Position numbers and translations under genes: made by a program. From Candidatus Celaenobacter antarcticus (lineage in GTDB: Bacteria > Cloacimonadota > Cloacimonadia > JGIOTU-2): 44,503 bases of DNA. Under the pieces are notes generated by a model. The model was given only the letters and a program-made list of their open reading frames with translations, did not search any database and had not been told where the DNA came from. This document shows, piece after piece, positions 6,559 to 16,500 of the stretch; positions within the stretch are counted from its first letter, which is position 1, and each line of letters opens with the position of its first letter. The stretch lies in NCBI GenBank assembly GCA_030765865.1, contig JAVCDK010000156.1, positions 1 to 44,503 on the forward strand. The letters are read 5' to 3'.

Positions 6559-8853
6559 ATGGCTACAACCGACCTATCAATAAAGTATAGACCAGTTAGA
6601 ATCGGTTTTTTAGTTAGAGGAGGTAAAATTGATGATTTAGTAAAAACTGCAGGTATTAACACAATGCTATGGGGTGGAATCTATAATCCTATAATTCCAG
6701 TTTCTAAGAACAAACAATATGATGAGAAATTAATAGATTTATTTAATGTAGATATACTTTATGCAGTTAGTCATACAAAAGAAATAAAAGAGATTAGTGA
6801 GAAATTTTCTTATTTAAAAGGAACATATGATTATACAAAAAATAATTTATTTCTTGAAGGTTGGTTGAATAGAGATAAAAATATTATTGGCTATTTAGAT
6901 TCTAAAAATATCGTTGATTATTACTGGCATAAAGAAGGACTAAAATTTAGTAAAAAGGATTTTAAAAGTAATTTTGCTATTATAAGATGGGATGATAAAG
7001 ATAAATTAAAAAATCTTTTTGCTATCAGTTTTGGTTATTTCCCAACTGAATACAATTTAGAAGATAATTATGAGAGCACGTTTTTAAAAAGTTTGAAATC
7101 AAAAGAGATTGAAATAAAACCTGTGCAATCTTTATCAGTAGAAATGGCAAATAATACATATCCTATGCTGTTTACAAGTTCAGAATTAAAAGTTAGTGGA
7201 AGACCATATTCCAAAGATGGAATTTATATCGGAAATGAGAATAATTTTGATGATCTACTTTATTTTTGGAATTTACGAGCTTCTGGTTTAAATATAGAAT
7301 TTCTACCAATACATCACATAAAAAGATATGAACTATTTATACAATCATTTTTGGAAAATTTGGATAATTTACAACGGCATGACAATATAATAAAAATATT
7401 CTGTCTTTCACGAATATACAAAGATGTTGAAGAAATCCTAGAAAAATTTAAATTAAGAAAACACTTTGACCTTTGCTATATTGACAAATTAGAAAATGGT
7501 TTAGATGCCATACCAGTAAATCTTTATTTTGACCGGCAATACACCTTAGCTAATGTAGATAAACCATACGATCGTTATAATGTTACAATAAGTCTACCTA
7601 ACAAAAAATTTCTTGTTGATACTAATAGAAATGTTATGTTTCAAAATTTGGCTGCATCAATTAGCACTTTAGGAGAATTTGGATATCCAGAACATACTTT
7701 AAAACCACCTTTTATAAGAAAATTAAATACATTTTATGGACGAGAAATAGCTTTTGAACCGTATAAGATAAGAAGTGAAAGAGATGGCATAAGAATTATT
7801 ATCAATACCGATAAAAATTCACTTTCTCTATATCCATTATCACATAAAAGCCTTATAAATAAAATTTTTGAATTGGCCGATTTTAAATCTGAAATTAGTC
7901 AACCAGGTTTGCTTCTTAAAAGAATAATTGAGAAATTAAATGGATTACACAATGGCGAAGTTTTTAAAATTGTTGGGGTAAGGAAATTGTTAAAGACTAT
8001 AAATAAGGATGTGTGTATAAGTAGAAAAGAAACTGAAACAATCATTAGAAATGGTAAAAACTTCAATAAATATGAAAATTTATATATCGAAAAACGTGAT
8101 AAGGAAAAATTGACTCCCTCGGATGTATTTGAATTTTTACTCAATTATGATTTCTTACGACCAGGGTTAGAATTAATATGTGAATATTGTAAATTAAGAA
8201 GTTGGATTTCCCTAAATAGGATTGATGATATATTGATATGTGATTATTGTGGATATGAAAATAAAACCAGATTACATTTAAGAAAAAGTCCAAACGATAA
8301 AGGAGAGGGTGATTGGAAATTTAGAAAAAGCGGATTTTTTGCTAAAGATAATAATCAAGAAGGTGCAATTCCTGTAATTTTAACTCTGTTAGTATTTTCT
8401 AGAATACTTAATCATAAGTTAATTTATTCTCCTGCTTTAAGTTTAAAATCTGACTCTAGAGATCCTGAAATTGATTTTTGTGTGTTAAACTACAAAACTG
8501 TAAGAAGAGGTCCATCTATTCAAATTGGTATAGGAGAATGTAAAGCTGAAGGTGGAAAAATTGATAAAAATGACATTGATAATATGAAAATTATCAGGAA
8601 AAGGTTAAGTAAGATTGGATTGGATTGTTTTTTGGTTTTTTCTAAAACAGTTGATAATTTTGATGAAGAAGAAATAAATATGTTTAAAAGATTAGATAAA
8701 GATAATATAGATATTATCTTATTAACGAATAGAGAATTGGAATCATCGCATCCTTACTGGTATAAAGAGTATTCAGACAATTTGCCCCAAAAATATGCTT
8801 TAGATTTAAAAGATATGGCAGATAATTCAAAGTATTTATATTTGAATAAATAG
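6559..8853 (+). CDS. zinc-ribbon PD-(D/E)xK nuclease-like protein (putative defence)
   Basis: 764 residues, with a good ribosome-binding site (AAGGTGGTG) 18 bases after the preceding lipoprotein gene. I did not recognise the whole protein. The N-terminus has a distinctive RPVRIGFLVRGG...NTMLWGGIYNPIIPV stretch (about 11-48). Near 541-564 are two CxxC pairs (CEYC and CDYC) forming a zinc ribbon. The C-terminal part has the order Glu601 (NQEGAIP), Asp639 (DPEIDF), Glu660-Cys-Lys662 (GIGECKAEG), matching the active site of PD-(D/E)xK nucleases of the restriction-endonuclease-like fold, followed by a helix (NDIDNMKIIRKRL) and strand (CFLVFSKT). Base composition is much more A+T rich than the lipoprotein and envelope genes nearby, suggesting transfer. 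A role in phage defence or DNA processing is inferred, not shown. Confidence 0.65.
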   Translation: MATTDLSIKYRPVRIGFLVRGGKIDDLVKTAGINTMLWGGIYNPIIPVSKNKQYDEKLIDLFNVDILYAVSHTKEIKEISEKFSYLKGTYDYTKNNLFLEGWLNRDKNIIGYLDSKNIVDYYWHKEGLKFSKKDFKSNFAIIRWDDKDKLKNLFAISFGYFPTEYNLEDNYESTFLKSLKSKEIEIKPVQSLSVEMANNTYPMLFTSSELKVSGRPYSKDGIYIGNENNFDDLLYFWNLRASGLNIEFLPIHHIKRYELFIQSFLENLDNLQRHDNIIKIFCLSRIYKDVEEILEKFKLRKHFDLCYIDKLENGLDAIPVNLYFDRQYTLANVDKPYDRYNVTISLPNKKFLVDTNRNVMFQNLAASISTLGEFGYPEHTLKPPFIRKLNTFYGREIAFEPYKIRSERDGIRIIINTDKNSLSLYPLSHKSLINKIFELADFKSEISQPGLLLKRIIEKLNGLHNGEVFKIVGVRKLLKTINKDVCISRKETETIIRNGKNFNKYENLYIEKRDKEKLTPSDVFEFLLNYDFLRPGLELICEYCKLRSWISLNRIDDILICDYCGYENKTRLHLRKSPNDKGEGDWKFRKSGFFAKDNNQEGAIPVILTLLVFSRILNHKLIYSPALSLKSDSRDPEIDFCVLNYKTVRRGPSIQIGIGECKAEGGKIDKNDIDNMKIIRKRLSKIGLDCFLVFSKTVDNFDEEEINMFKRLDKDNIDIILLTNRELESSHPYWYKEYSDNLPQKYALDLKDMADNSKYLYLNK

Positions 8854-9124
8854 CAATGGGTTCACCTAGTGAAATAGGGTTTCATTGTTATAACTTGAGT
8901 TAAGTTCAGTTAAGTTCGCAGAGCTTGACTTAAGTCATCCATTCTCTTTCATTAGACCCAGCTTGGGAATGCATTGTGGAACAGATTATTTGTTACCAAA
9001 ATTGGGTTTAGTAAAAAGAATGGTATGTTGGGTTTGGTAACGAGAAAAGTAATATTCTAATATAGAATGAATTTATAAAAAATATTAGTATTCGTTATTT
9101 GCATAATAATTTATAGGAGAACCA
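8854..9124. repeat. intergenic hairpin cluster
   Basis: No gene. It holds a short hairpin TTCAC-CTA-GTGAA (8861-8873), a tandem 10-mer AGTTAAGTTC twice (8898-8917), a 12-base perfect palindrome TGACTTAAGTCA (8926-8937), and pieces of the CCCAGCTTGGGAA...GGTAACGAGAA family (from 8957 and near 9036) that also appears at 11686-11709. These look like remnants of dispersed repeats between the nuclease gene and the broken DUF3467 gene. Confidence 0.6.
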
Positions 9125-9322
9125 ATGAAAGAAAGACAAACAAAACAAATCAAATTAAATATCCAGAAAGAAGCTGCAGAAGGGATTTATTCTAATATTG
9201 TATTTATGAATTTCAATAATTTCGAATTTATTATTTGGAGTAGTCAACTCAGTCAGCTCAAAAAAATATTTTTTAAATTTCTCTCTGTGTGCTCTGTGTT
9301 CTCTGCGGTTTACTTTTTTTGA
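9125..9322 (+). pseudogene. truncated DUF3467 gene
   Basis: A good ribosome-binding site (TAGGAGAACCA) leads into MKERQTKQIKLNI...EAAEGIYSNIVFMNFNNFEFII, which matches the start of DUF3467 proteins (usual core: AEGxYSNxxxIxHxxxEFxxDF; usual length roughly 90-110). After residue 40 the match stops. The rest (QLSQLKKIFFKF...CSVFSAVYFF) is translated from dispersed repeats, including the CACAGAG-type repeat at 9281-9312. The 3' half of the gene has therefore been replaced by repeat DNA. A short peptide may still be made, but it lacks most of the domain. Confidence 0.75.
9281..9312 (-). repeat. CACAGAG-type dispersed repeat, copy 1
   Basis: Reads on the minus strand as AACCGCAGAGAACACAGAGC followed by further CACAGAG units. 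Related copies are at 34275-34294 and 39168-39208. This 8-9-base periodic repeat is common in intergenic DNA of environmental bacteria. This copy marks the breakpoint of the DUF3467 gene. Confidence 0.75.
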
Positions 9323-9381
9323 ACTAAAAGCTCCACTCATTACTCCTTTCGCAAAGTTAAAAGAACTATAAGAATATCTGC

Positions 9382-9403
9382 GGCTGATTAAGGATAATCA
9401 GCC
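9382..9403 (-). terminator. hairpin directly after stop codon
   Basis: On the minus strand GGCTGATTA-TCCT-TAATCAGCC forms a perfect 9-bp stem with a 4-base loop, starting immediately after the TAG of the lipoprotein gene that ends at 9404. There is no T run directly after it, so it may be a REP-like repeat used as a 3' end rather than a classical terminator. Confidence 0.55.
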
Positions 9404-10165
9404 CTACTCATTACTGCCTTGCTCCTCGAGATCATCCCGAACAAGCAAACTGGTGGACATGCCTGCGAGCACGAGTTTAAGATCATCGGAAATACCATTC
9501 TTGATCCATACTGCGCCTGCATTTATCGTGGAAACTGCACCGATCGTATTTCCCTGATACACAAACTCATATCCATACACACTGCCCTGGAATATTTTGG
9601 GAATATTCTGCCCCTCAACCTGGAGAATGCCTTTTATTTTTATCACCTCTCCCTTATCGTTCTTTGCTTCACCCATATCGAGATTTTTCGGAGAGATATT
9701 ATCAGGATTATTAACGACAAAATTCCAAATATTCATGCCCTTATCAAGCAGGACGCTTCCGTAAAAATAATTCTTGTAAGATAATCCAATCGAGAAAAAA
9801 TCATTGAGAACATTCACATCAGATTCCTCAAATTGACCTGCGCAGACCACTTCTGCCTGAGTCCCATCGGGTGTAAATTGGATAAAATTGAATTTTTGCT
9901 TTGCGGACTTCATCTGAAGAACGTCAGACGAATTTGATTCTGTTGTAGTCCATCCCTTGCTGAATTTTGAGGTCTTATATTCACCATAAGTGATGACCTT
10001 ATTCCAGCTGAAACCGTAGCGTCCTTTCACCGTGTACATCGAAGTATCCGTGGAAAGAGCTGAAGGCAATTTTATTTGTGGAACAGAACATCCAATGAAA
10101 AAGATCAGCATTCCTAAAAGAAGTGGAAACATTGATTTTCTTATACAACTGTTTTTCGTATCCAT
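9404..10165 (-). CDS. lipoprotein of unknown function
   Basis: 253 residues from the chosen start MDTKNSC. An ATG five codons upstream is possible, but GAAAGGAAATATA sits at ribosome-binding distance before the inner ATG and includes the outer one. The signal segment FPLLLGMLIFFIGC gives a lipid-anchored cysteine. The mature part is a predicted beta-rich soluble domain (VKGRYGFSWNKVITYGEYKTSKFSKGW; NFVVNNPD; GYEFVYQGNTIGAVSTINAGAVW). I do not recognise a family. It follows another lipoprotein gene by 18 bases, so the two probably form an operon and may act together in the envelope. Confidence 0.7.
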   Translation of the reverse strand: MDTKNSCIRKSMFPLLLGMLIFFIGCSVPQIKLPSALSTDTSMYTVKGRYGFSWNKVITYGEYKTSKFSKGWTTTESNSSDVLQMKSAKQKFNFIQFTPDGTQAEVVCAGQFEESDVNVLNDFFSIGLSYKNYFYGSVLLDKGMNIWNFVVNNPDNISPKNLDMGEAKNDKGEVIKIKGILQVEGQNIPKIFQGSVYGYEFVYQGNTIGAVSTINAGAVWIKNGISDDLKLVLAGMSTSLLVRDDLEEQGSNE

Positions 10166-10183
10166 TATATTTCCTTTCATTCG

Positions 10184-10858
10184 TTATTTGATGATAAGCT
10201 CGCAAGTGGAAGACGAAGCGATCCAGTATGCAAGAGGAACTTCAATAATAAAGATATCGGGCAGTTCGATGTAGGAAATATCATAGGATTCATCAGCATT
10301 TTTGAAGGTGACAGACTCTATCTCATCAATAACATTACGATTTACGGTCAAGCGATACAAAGCAGTGGACATAAATGCAGCGCTCATCTGATCTCCACCG
10401 CCGTCCTCTTCACCCTGTGGGAACTTGATATAGATCTCACCATCTCCGACAAGCGGGAAAAGTGCAGGAGCATTCGATCTTTTAAGTTTTTTGTAATCCT
10501 TACTCTTGACGTCCACGCTCATATACATCTCATAACCGCATTCAAGGTCGTTGTCCGCTTTCACAAAACGCGCTTTGATATTTTTTGGAAATCCGTTTAT
10601 GATACTCTCTTCATTATATTTGAATATATCTTCGCATGGATTGTCATCGGATTTCTTACCTCCCATGCTGCTGGACATTTCAAATATACTTTTACTCACT
10701 GCAAATTTGATAAATACATTGAGATCATTTCCTTCTTTGGAAATGTGTTGGGTGATGTTAAAACAGCCGGTAAGAAGTAAAATCATTATGCTAAATACAA
10801 TAATACCAACCGTTTGTTTCTTTTTGCTGACAGGATGAGACTTTTCTTTTTTGTTCAT
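10184..10858 (-). CDS. lipoprotein of unknown function
   Basis: 224 residues. GAGGAGAAAAA precedes the ATG. A basic start (MNKKEKSHPVSKKKQ), a hydrophobic stretch and lipobox LLTGC place it as a lipoprotein, beginning CFNITQHISKEGNDLNVFIKFAVSKSIFEM. The two cysteines in DNPCEDIF and DLECGYEM could form a disulfide. A Gly-rich acidic loop (GEEDGGGDQMS) occurs near 155. The beta-strand pattern after the lipobox recalls LppM/DUF3153-like domains, but I am not sure. It is the first gene of a probable two-gene unit with the lipoprotein ending at 9404. Confidence 0.7.
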   Translation of the reverse strand: MNKKEKSHPVSKKKQTVGIIVFSIMILLLTGCFNITQHISKEGNDLNVFIKFAVSKSIFEMSSSMGGKKSDDNPCEDIFKYNEESIINGFPKNIKARFVKADNDLECGYEMYMSVDVKSKDYKKLKRSNAPALFPLVGDGEIYIKFPQGEEDGGGDQMSAAFMSTALYRLTVNRNVIDEIESVTFKNADESYDISYIELPDIFIIEVPLAYWIASSSTCELIIK

Positions 10859-10884
10859 TTTTTCTCCTCAATTATTTTCAATCA

Positions 10885-11364
10885 TTAAATTTTCGCTTCG
10901 AGTATGGGCTCATTCTCATAAGAAAATATTTTAAAAGTTATCTCCTCTTTTATGGTGATAATGCCGTATGTGGCGATGCGTCGTTTATCTTTCCGTGCTC
11001 TGAGATGTCCTGGATTAAATCGAATACCAAAAGGACTATTAGAGCATTCCCAATTATGTGTATGCCCGAAGAGAAGTACGTCAGCGGAGTTGTTCAGATC
11101 ATCGGGAGAATGTGCAATGATAAACTTTTTTCCTTCAATTTCAAACTCCAGCACATGCGGTAGTTTCCCGTTTTTATATTCAGGATGAAAAATTCCGGGC
11201 ACGCGATACACTTTTCTTCCTCTCCTGTTATAAACGCAGGAATCAAGATCATCATAATTATCTCCAAGATGGATGATCACATCAGCAAAAATATTGCTAT
11301 CCAACACATGCTGAAGGAGATCGTAATTTCTGTGAGTGTCACTGACGACGAGTATTTCTTTCAT
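10885..11364 (-). CDS. YfcE/MJ0936-type metallophosphodiesterase
   Basis: 159 residues, the usual length for the small calcineurin-like phosphodiesterases. The metal-binding motifs appear in order: VVSDTH (D-x-H), HLGDN (G-D), AHS (His near 86) and FGHTHNW (GHxH). The NC(D/H) motif normally found between them is replaced by RVPGIFHPEY, with only one His as a possible ligand, so the metal site may be altered. Likely hydrolyses phosphodiesters or small phosphorylated molecules in the cytoplasm. TTCTTTCAT at 11356-11364 is the start. It is separated from TamA-like by a repeat-filled gap and so is probably transcribed on its own. Confidence 0.85.
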   Translation of the reverse strand: MKEILVVSDTHRNYDLLQHVLDSNIFADVIIHLGDNYDDLDSCVYNRRGRKVYRVPGIFHPEYKNGKLPHVLEFEIEGKKFIIAHSPDDLNNSADVLLFGHTHNWECSNSPFGIRFNPGHLRARKDKRRIATYGIITIKEEITFKIFSYENEPILEAKI

Positions 11365-11750
11365 AAGATACCTTTTGCATTTATTTTATTGTCATGATTC
11401 AAAAAAGTAATTTTCATTTATACAATATCAACCACCTATATCATTTTAACCTCGTTGCCAAGCCCCTCAGGTTGTGTGAAAACGGATTTCTTTAAGTTAT
11501 AATTACCCCCATCCCTAACCCTTCTCCCTATCGAAGGGGAAGGGAAATTCCTACGGCAAAAGAAGATAGATTCTCCCCCTAAATAGGGGGATATAGAGGG
11601 GGTTAAGAAAATATTGAGCATTTCGCTAGCTTTCATACAGCCTGCCATTTGGGGAACGTAAAAAAGAGGGTTTCAATAACAATGCGTTCCCAAACTGGGC
11701 TTTGGGAACGAGAAGTGGAATTTGCTTCATTTTTTTAATGAGAACTCCTT
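11365..11750. repeat. repeat-filled intergenic region
   Basis: No gene. It contains a CCCTAACCCTTCTCCC...GAAGGGGAAGGG-type repeat (about 11507-11546), a hairpin CCCCCT-AAAT-AGGGGG (11575-11590) continuing into GAGGGGGTTA, and a perfect hairpin GTTCCCAAA-CTGGGC-TTTGGGAAC (11686-11709). All are well-known styles of dispersed intergenic repeat. The last one lies just after the end of the TamA-like gene and could act as its transcript end. Confidence 0.65.
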
Positions 11751-13532
11751 TTAAAACGCCTGCCCCAGACTGAAATAAAGTTTGCCAGAAGGTTCTCCGC
11801 TTTTCGGGAACCAGTTGAATCCATAATCGCATCGAACAACTCCAAGTGGCGAAGCGATCCGCAGTCCAATACCCGGGCAGCTCCGCAGCGGCTCCTTTTT
11901 GACATCCTTCAAATAGCTCCACACATTTCCGAAATCAAAAAAGATCACGCCGCCTATAAATTTATAAAAAGTCTGCCTTACCTCGAGATTCGCAATTATT
12001 TTATATCTTCCTCCAAGAGGTAATCTCTTGTCGTCCAGAGGTCCGACTTTTCTGTAACTAAAGCCCCTCAGTGAATGAGGACCACCTGTATAAAATCTCT
12101 CATTGAGCGGAATACTGGTGGAATTTCCAAATAGCGCAAGTCCCCCGGCTTCAAGAGAAAGGGCAATTACTGTGGATGATGTAACCGGTTTATAATACTT
12201 CCCCTGAACAACCAAACGTCCGAAAACATCTTTTGTTTTCTGATAGGATTCTGCAATTTCACTATCCGTGGAAAGCAAGTATCCATTGGTTGTATTGAAA
12301 ATATTATCTCTCTCATCGTGTACCGCAGAAAGGGTGAGTGAATTCAAATTAGATTTGTATTTATCGGGTAACTCCTGCACTTTTACATTACTGAAACGTA
12401 CTTTTTCATACCTGCAGGCAAGGGATGCGCTGGAATGCTCGGTAAAGGATTTACCCACAATGATCTTTGCGCCGTACTGCAAGATATCATAGCCGGGTTC
12501 TTCATTGAATGTATCAAAAATATTCACATCGGTTTTGAGTTTGATCCCAAAAGTCCACGGCTCTGTATAGGATGCTTCTATCTTGTTGGCAATAGTACTT
12601 AATTTTCCATTCAAGCTGACTTTTTGAGCTGTTCCCCAGAGGTTGCTATGAAGAAGTTCTGCAAAAACACGTGCTTTATCGAGTGAGCCATATCCCAGTC
12701 CCAGGTTGAACTCTCCGGGAATTTTCTCTTTGATGTCTATCTGGATATCTTTTTGAGAGCTCAGCGAATCAATGGTCACAGGTCGAATGAACACGCTTTC
12801 AAACAAACCTGTAAGATACAGTGCTCTCTGGGATGCAAGCAGTTTTGAATAACCCACGATCTCACCTGATTTGAAGGTCAGATCGCGCAAAATGATCTTC
12901 TTCTTTGTGATCTCTAATCCTTGAATAACAATATCTCGAATTGAAAACTGCTCATGTTCAGTTATTTGGAAATCAATGAGAGCACGATGATGTTCATCAC
13001 TGATGCGTATTTCAGGTACTACTTCTCCATCCAGGAATCCCTCATCCGCATACATTGTAAGAAGTTTGTAAGTTGCATCCTGCACTTTTTTCTGTTGCAG
13101 CAAATGCCCTTTTTGTAGCTCGGTTGCCTTCAGAAGTGTTGAATCTGAAAAAACAGTATTACCAAAAATCGTAATACCCTCAATATATGTGGGCTCCCCT
13201 TCAGAAATCGTTATGATTATCGAGACCTGCTTCTTATCCTCGTTCCTTTCAATTGAATAATCCGCAACCTTTGCCTGAAGGTAGCCATTCTGTTGATAGA
13301 AAAGTGCAAGATTTTTCAAGTCTTCACTGAAAATCTCAGGATAATAGCGCGCGGGACTCAAAAATTTGGATTCCCTGGTCACCATGACTTCCTGTAGAGT
13401 CCGAGAACGATACATATTATTCCCTTCAAAACTAATGGACATAACCTTGAATGCATTTTTCTCGGCATGCAGCCCTGCAGGTATGACCATTAGTATAATG
13501 AAAAATATCGGAAGCAGGTATCGTTTTCTCAT
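11751..13532 (-). CDS. tamA: TamA/BamA-family outer-membrane protein
   Basis: 593 residues. A signal peptide (about 1-23, ending GLHA) is followed by three POTRA-like domains (roughly 27-100, 112-185, 190-270) and a 16-strand beta-barrel typical of the Omp85 superfamily. Key marks are the loop-6 sequence GGPHSLRGFSYRKVGP (the [VL]RGF motif), IIANLEVRQ, FFDFGNVW and the C-terminal strand ending in Phe. Three POTRAs and overlap with a TamB gene (4 bases at 13529-13532) favour the TamA role, which is insertion of proteins or lipid traffic to the outer membrane, over the essential BamA, which usually has five POTRAs. The symbol is therefore by context. Confidence 0.85.
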   Translation of the reverse strand: MRKRYLLPIFFIILMVIPAGLHAEKNAFKVMSISFEGNNMYRSRTLQEVMVTRESKFLSPARYYPEIFSEDLKNLALFYQQNGYLQAKVADYSIERNEDKKQVSIIITISEGEPTYIEGITIFGNTVFSDSTLLKATELQKGHLLQQKKVQDATYKLLTMYADEGFLDGEVVPEIRISDEHHRALIDFQITEHEQFSIRDIVIQGLEITKKKIILRDLTFKSGEIVGYSKLLASQRALYLTGLFESVFIRPVTIDSLSSQKDIQIDIKEKIPGEFNLGLGYGSLDKARVFAELLHSNLWGTAQKVSLNGKLSTIANKIEASYTEPWTFGIKLKTDVNIFDTFNEEPGYDILQYGAKIIVGKSFTEHSSASLACRYEKVRFSNVKVQELPDKYKSNLNSLTLSAVHDERDNIFNTTNGYLLSTDSEIAESYQKTKDVFGRLVVQGKYYKPVTSSTVIALSLEAGGLALFGNSTSIPLNERFYTGGPHSLRGFSYRKVGPLDDKRLPLGGRYKIIANLEVRQTFYKFIGGVIFFDFGNVWSYLKDVKKEPLRSCPGIGLRIASPLGVVRCDYGFNWFPKSGEPSGKLYFSLGQAF

Positions 13533-16500
13533 TTGAAATTCACCCTGTAGAGGAGATCTATGCCCGTATTTCCCTCCTGATCTGCCTGTCCCTGCAAATA
13601 GAAGTTATCGGTGAGCTTATAATCAAGCTCGATGCTTTGCTCATTCAGATAACCGATACGAGTGGAATAGGTTACTTTCATGCGTTTTAAAAGCTGCTTG
13701 GATGCAACAAGCTGCGGTCCCCATGAATCGCCAAAATCAAAGAGGTTCCCTTCGATCGTCACATCATCGAGGTCAAAAATATGAGCCATCTGACCCGCAA
13801 CAAATCCGGAGATCTTCTGGCTGGAATACTGCTCCGCGCGCTCAAGAAGTATATCTTTCAAAGAGGTGTTATATTTATCAGGTGTTTGGGAAAATATCTG
13901 CTCTCGTGTTGTTCCGAAAGTAAGTAATGAAAGTATGTTCGCTTCATCGAGTGCTGGAATGGACTGTAGTGATATTGCGGCTTTATCTGCAGGTCCTGTC
14001 ATTGCAAAAATAATATGGTATGGTTCAGCATCGGGTTGTGAGTAATTTTTTATATCGGTCTCTGCCTGTATATCCAGAATGGGATTGATAACATTAGGAT
14101 CAGCAAAATCAAGGATTCCGCGTGTGATCGTAAATTTTCTATCAAGATAAATAATGTAGCCCTCGGAAATCTCGAGACGACCTGTAAGATTTGGTTGAGC
14201 CAAGGTGCCGATCACGCTGATGTCAGATCTCATTTGGATACGGGCAATATTGTTATCTATCCAGATATCTTTGCTGTCAGTTATACGTATATTAAGCTTG
14301 GTCTGCATCATAAGCTGGGATGGCTTACGAAATAGCCGTGGTTTGGTCATGGAATCAAGAATTTTGGAAATCTGGATATCCTCGAGATATTTTGTTTCTC
14401 CCATAACTATGATTCCATCAATAAGATAGCCATTTTTTTGCCGAGAATAATCCAGTGTGCAGCTTGGTATATTTAACTTGTATTTTTTTTGCTCGTTCAA
14501 CACAATACCCTCTGCTTCGAAATGCAAAGCGATATCCTTTATATCACCATCGTCGTAATCGACATGCCCTGAACTCTTTATCGAACCCTTACCGAACTTA
14601 CATTGGAATTCTTGCAGAGCAATCCGCTCATCTGTTGCGGAAATATCGAGAGTACAGTCCGAGAAAGGAACTGGAACATCCGCTGGATGGATACCGAAAT
14701 TATCAGCTTTAATCCATCCTCTGAACTTTGGATTACTCATCGTTCCAAGTGTGTTCACTGACGCATTAACTGAGCCCTGTGCATTCATTATAGCAGGAGT
14801 TATAGTTTCTAAAAATGCAATATCAAAGTCATTAAGCGAAATGTGAATATCCATATCTTCCTGCTGAAAAATGCCTTTCACGATCACTGCCTGCGTTCCG
14901 TTTATCGACAATGCAATATCCGGAGAGAACGAGCTCCAGTCGGACTCTGAAATGCTGCCAGTAAGAGAAAAGGGTTTGCCTTCATAAAGACCGGTGAACT
15001 TATTTATATTCATAGTGCTGTCCGAGAAGACCAAGAGTGCTTCAAGATTTTCAATCGGCGATTTATGCTTATCCAGTTGAAGAAAACCATTCTCTATTCC
15101 AAATGAACCATTTATCACAGGGGAAGCAACTGATCCACTGATCTGTACTGTAGATGTAAGTGTTCCCATAACCTGCACTGCATCGAGAAATTCTTGAGTG
15201 AAATTTGCCAGTTTCACGTCCGAAAGTGATATCTCCCCACGAAGCGCACTGTGCGGGTTGACCGCACCCCCCCCTTTGCTTTCATCCAGTCCAATCTTCC
15301 CCCGAATACGTATCTCATTTTTGAAGAGTTGAACTGTTCCATTGCTAAGAATTATCTCTGAAGGAGTAAGATTTCCCTGAATAGATATTTTATCTATGAA
15401 AAAGTCTTTATATGCGGGTTTATCTATCGTGAGAAATATCGTGCCTGTGGGCTTTCTCGTCATACCTTCAAATGATACATTACCGGAAACACTCCCCTGA
15501 ATCCCAGCTAATGAATCTGAAAAAGCAGCCAGCATATCAAGCGAGAGTACTTTCAAATCTGCCTTCAAAGAAATATCTTGTGCAATCGAGAAACTGCTCT
15601 CTATTGAACCTAAATGATCTTTTGTATTTTTTTCATTCTTTTTGAAATTTACATATACATTTCCTGTGCGATCTGATAATGAGAAGTTGCCTTGAGCTTC
15701 ACACCGGATTTTTTCCGTATCAATATGCAGCGTTTTTATTGAAATATCAGAATTCTCTGCAGTGCATTCAAGCACAAGAGAGGGTACAGAAAAGTTCTGA
15801 TATTTGACACTATCAGCGTGCAATGAGACAAAGCCGGAGAGATTTTCCAGATTGCCGGTTAACGATCCTTGATATTGGACTCGTCCAAGCACTTCTTCGT
15901 CCAGTAAAGTAGTTGTGAGTAAAGCAAGAGACGTAATCCTGCCGGTGAAAGAGCTGCTCTTTATAAATAATGAATTGTCTGCATACTGGATTTCTGCAAA
16001 CAGGGAGTCGGCAGGGAAATTCATGTAGGACAGTCCGCTCCCCTTAACTTTTACGTGAATTTCAGGACTGGACAACTTGCCTGAAAAATTTGCATCAGCA
16101 TATAACTTTCCCTTTGTTCCAAGTAGGTTGAAAAGTCCGGCAATATATTCGATATTATTTATATGAACCGAAGCAGAGCCGTCTATTTTTGAATCATGAA
16201 GAACGAATTCACTTTCAATATATGATGAATCCTGCACAACATGAAGTGCTGCATCTCCAGTTTTATATGAAAATATACAGTCAATCGGATTGATGCTTTT
16301 CTCTTCGTACATTATCTTATGGAGCTGCATTTCCCCGGAAAATTGTGAGGATAGAATTGAAGTTATCGTGCCTGACGAGCTTACAGTACCGGTCAAAAAA
16401 CCTTTGTATGGAGAATCATTTCCATAAAGATACTCCCATAATTGTGTATAATCTATGTTTGAAATGTTAAGATCGACATGATAGGATTCTGTGCTATCCA

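Noticed and set aside
11751-13532. BamA as the name of the Omp85 protein
   Set aside because: Only three POTRA-like domains and direct coupling with a TamB gene make the TamA role more likely, although the barrel alone cannot separate them.
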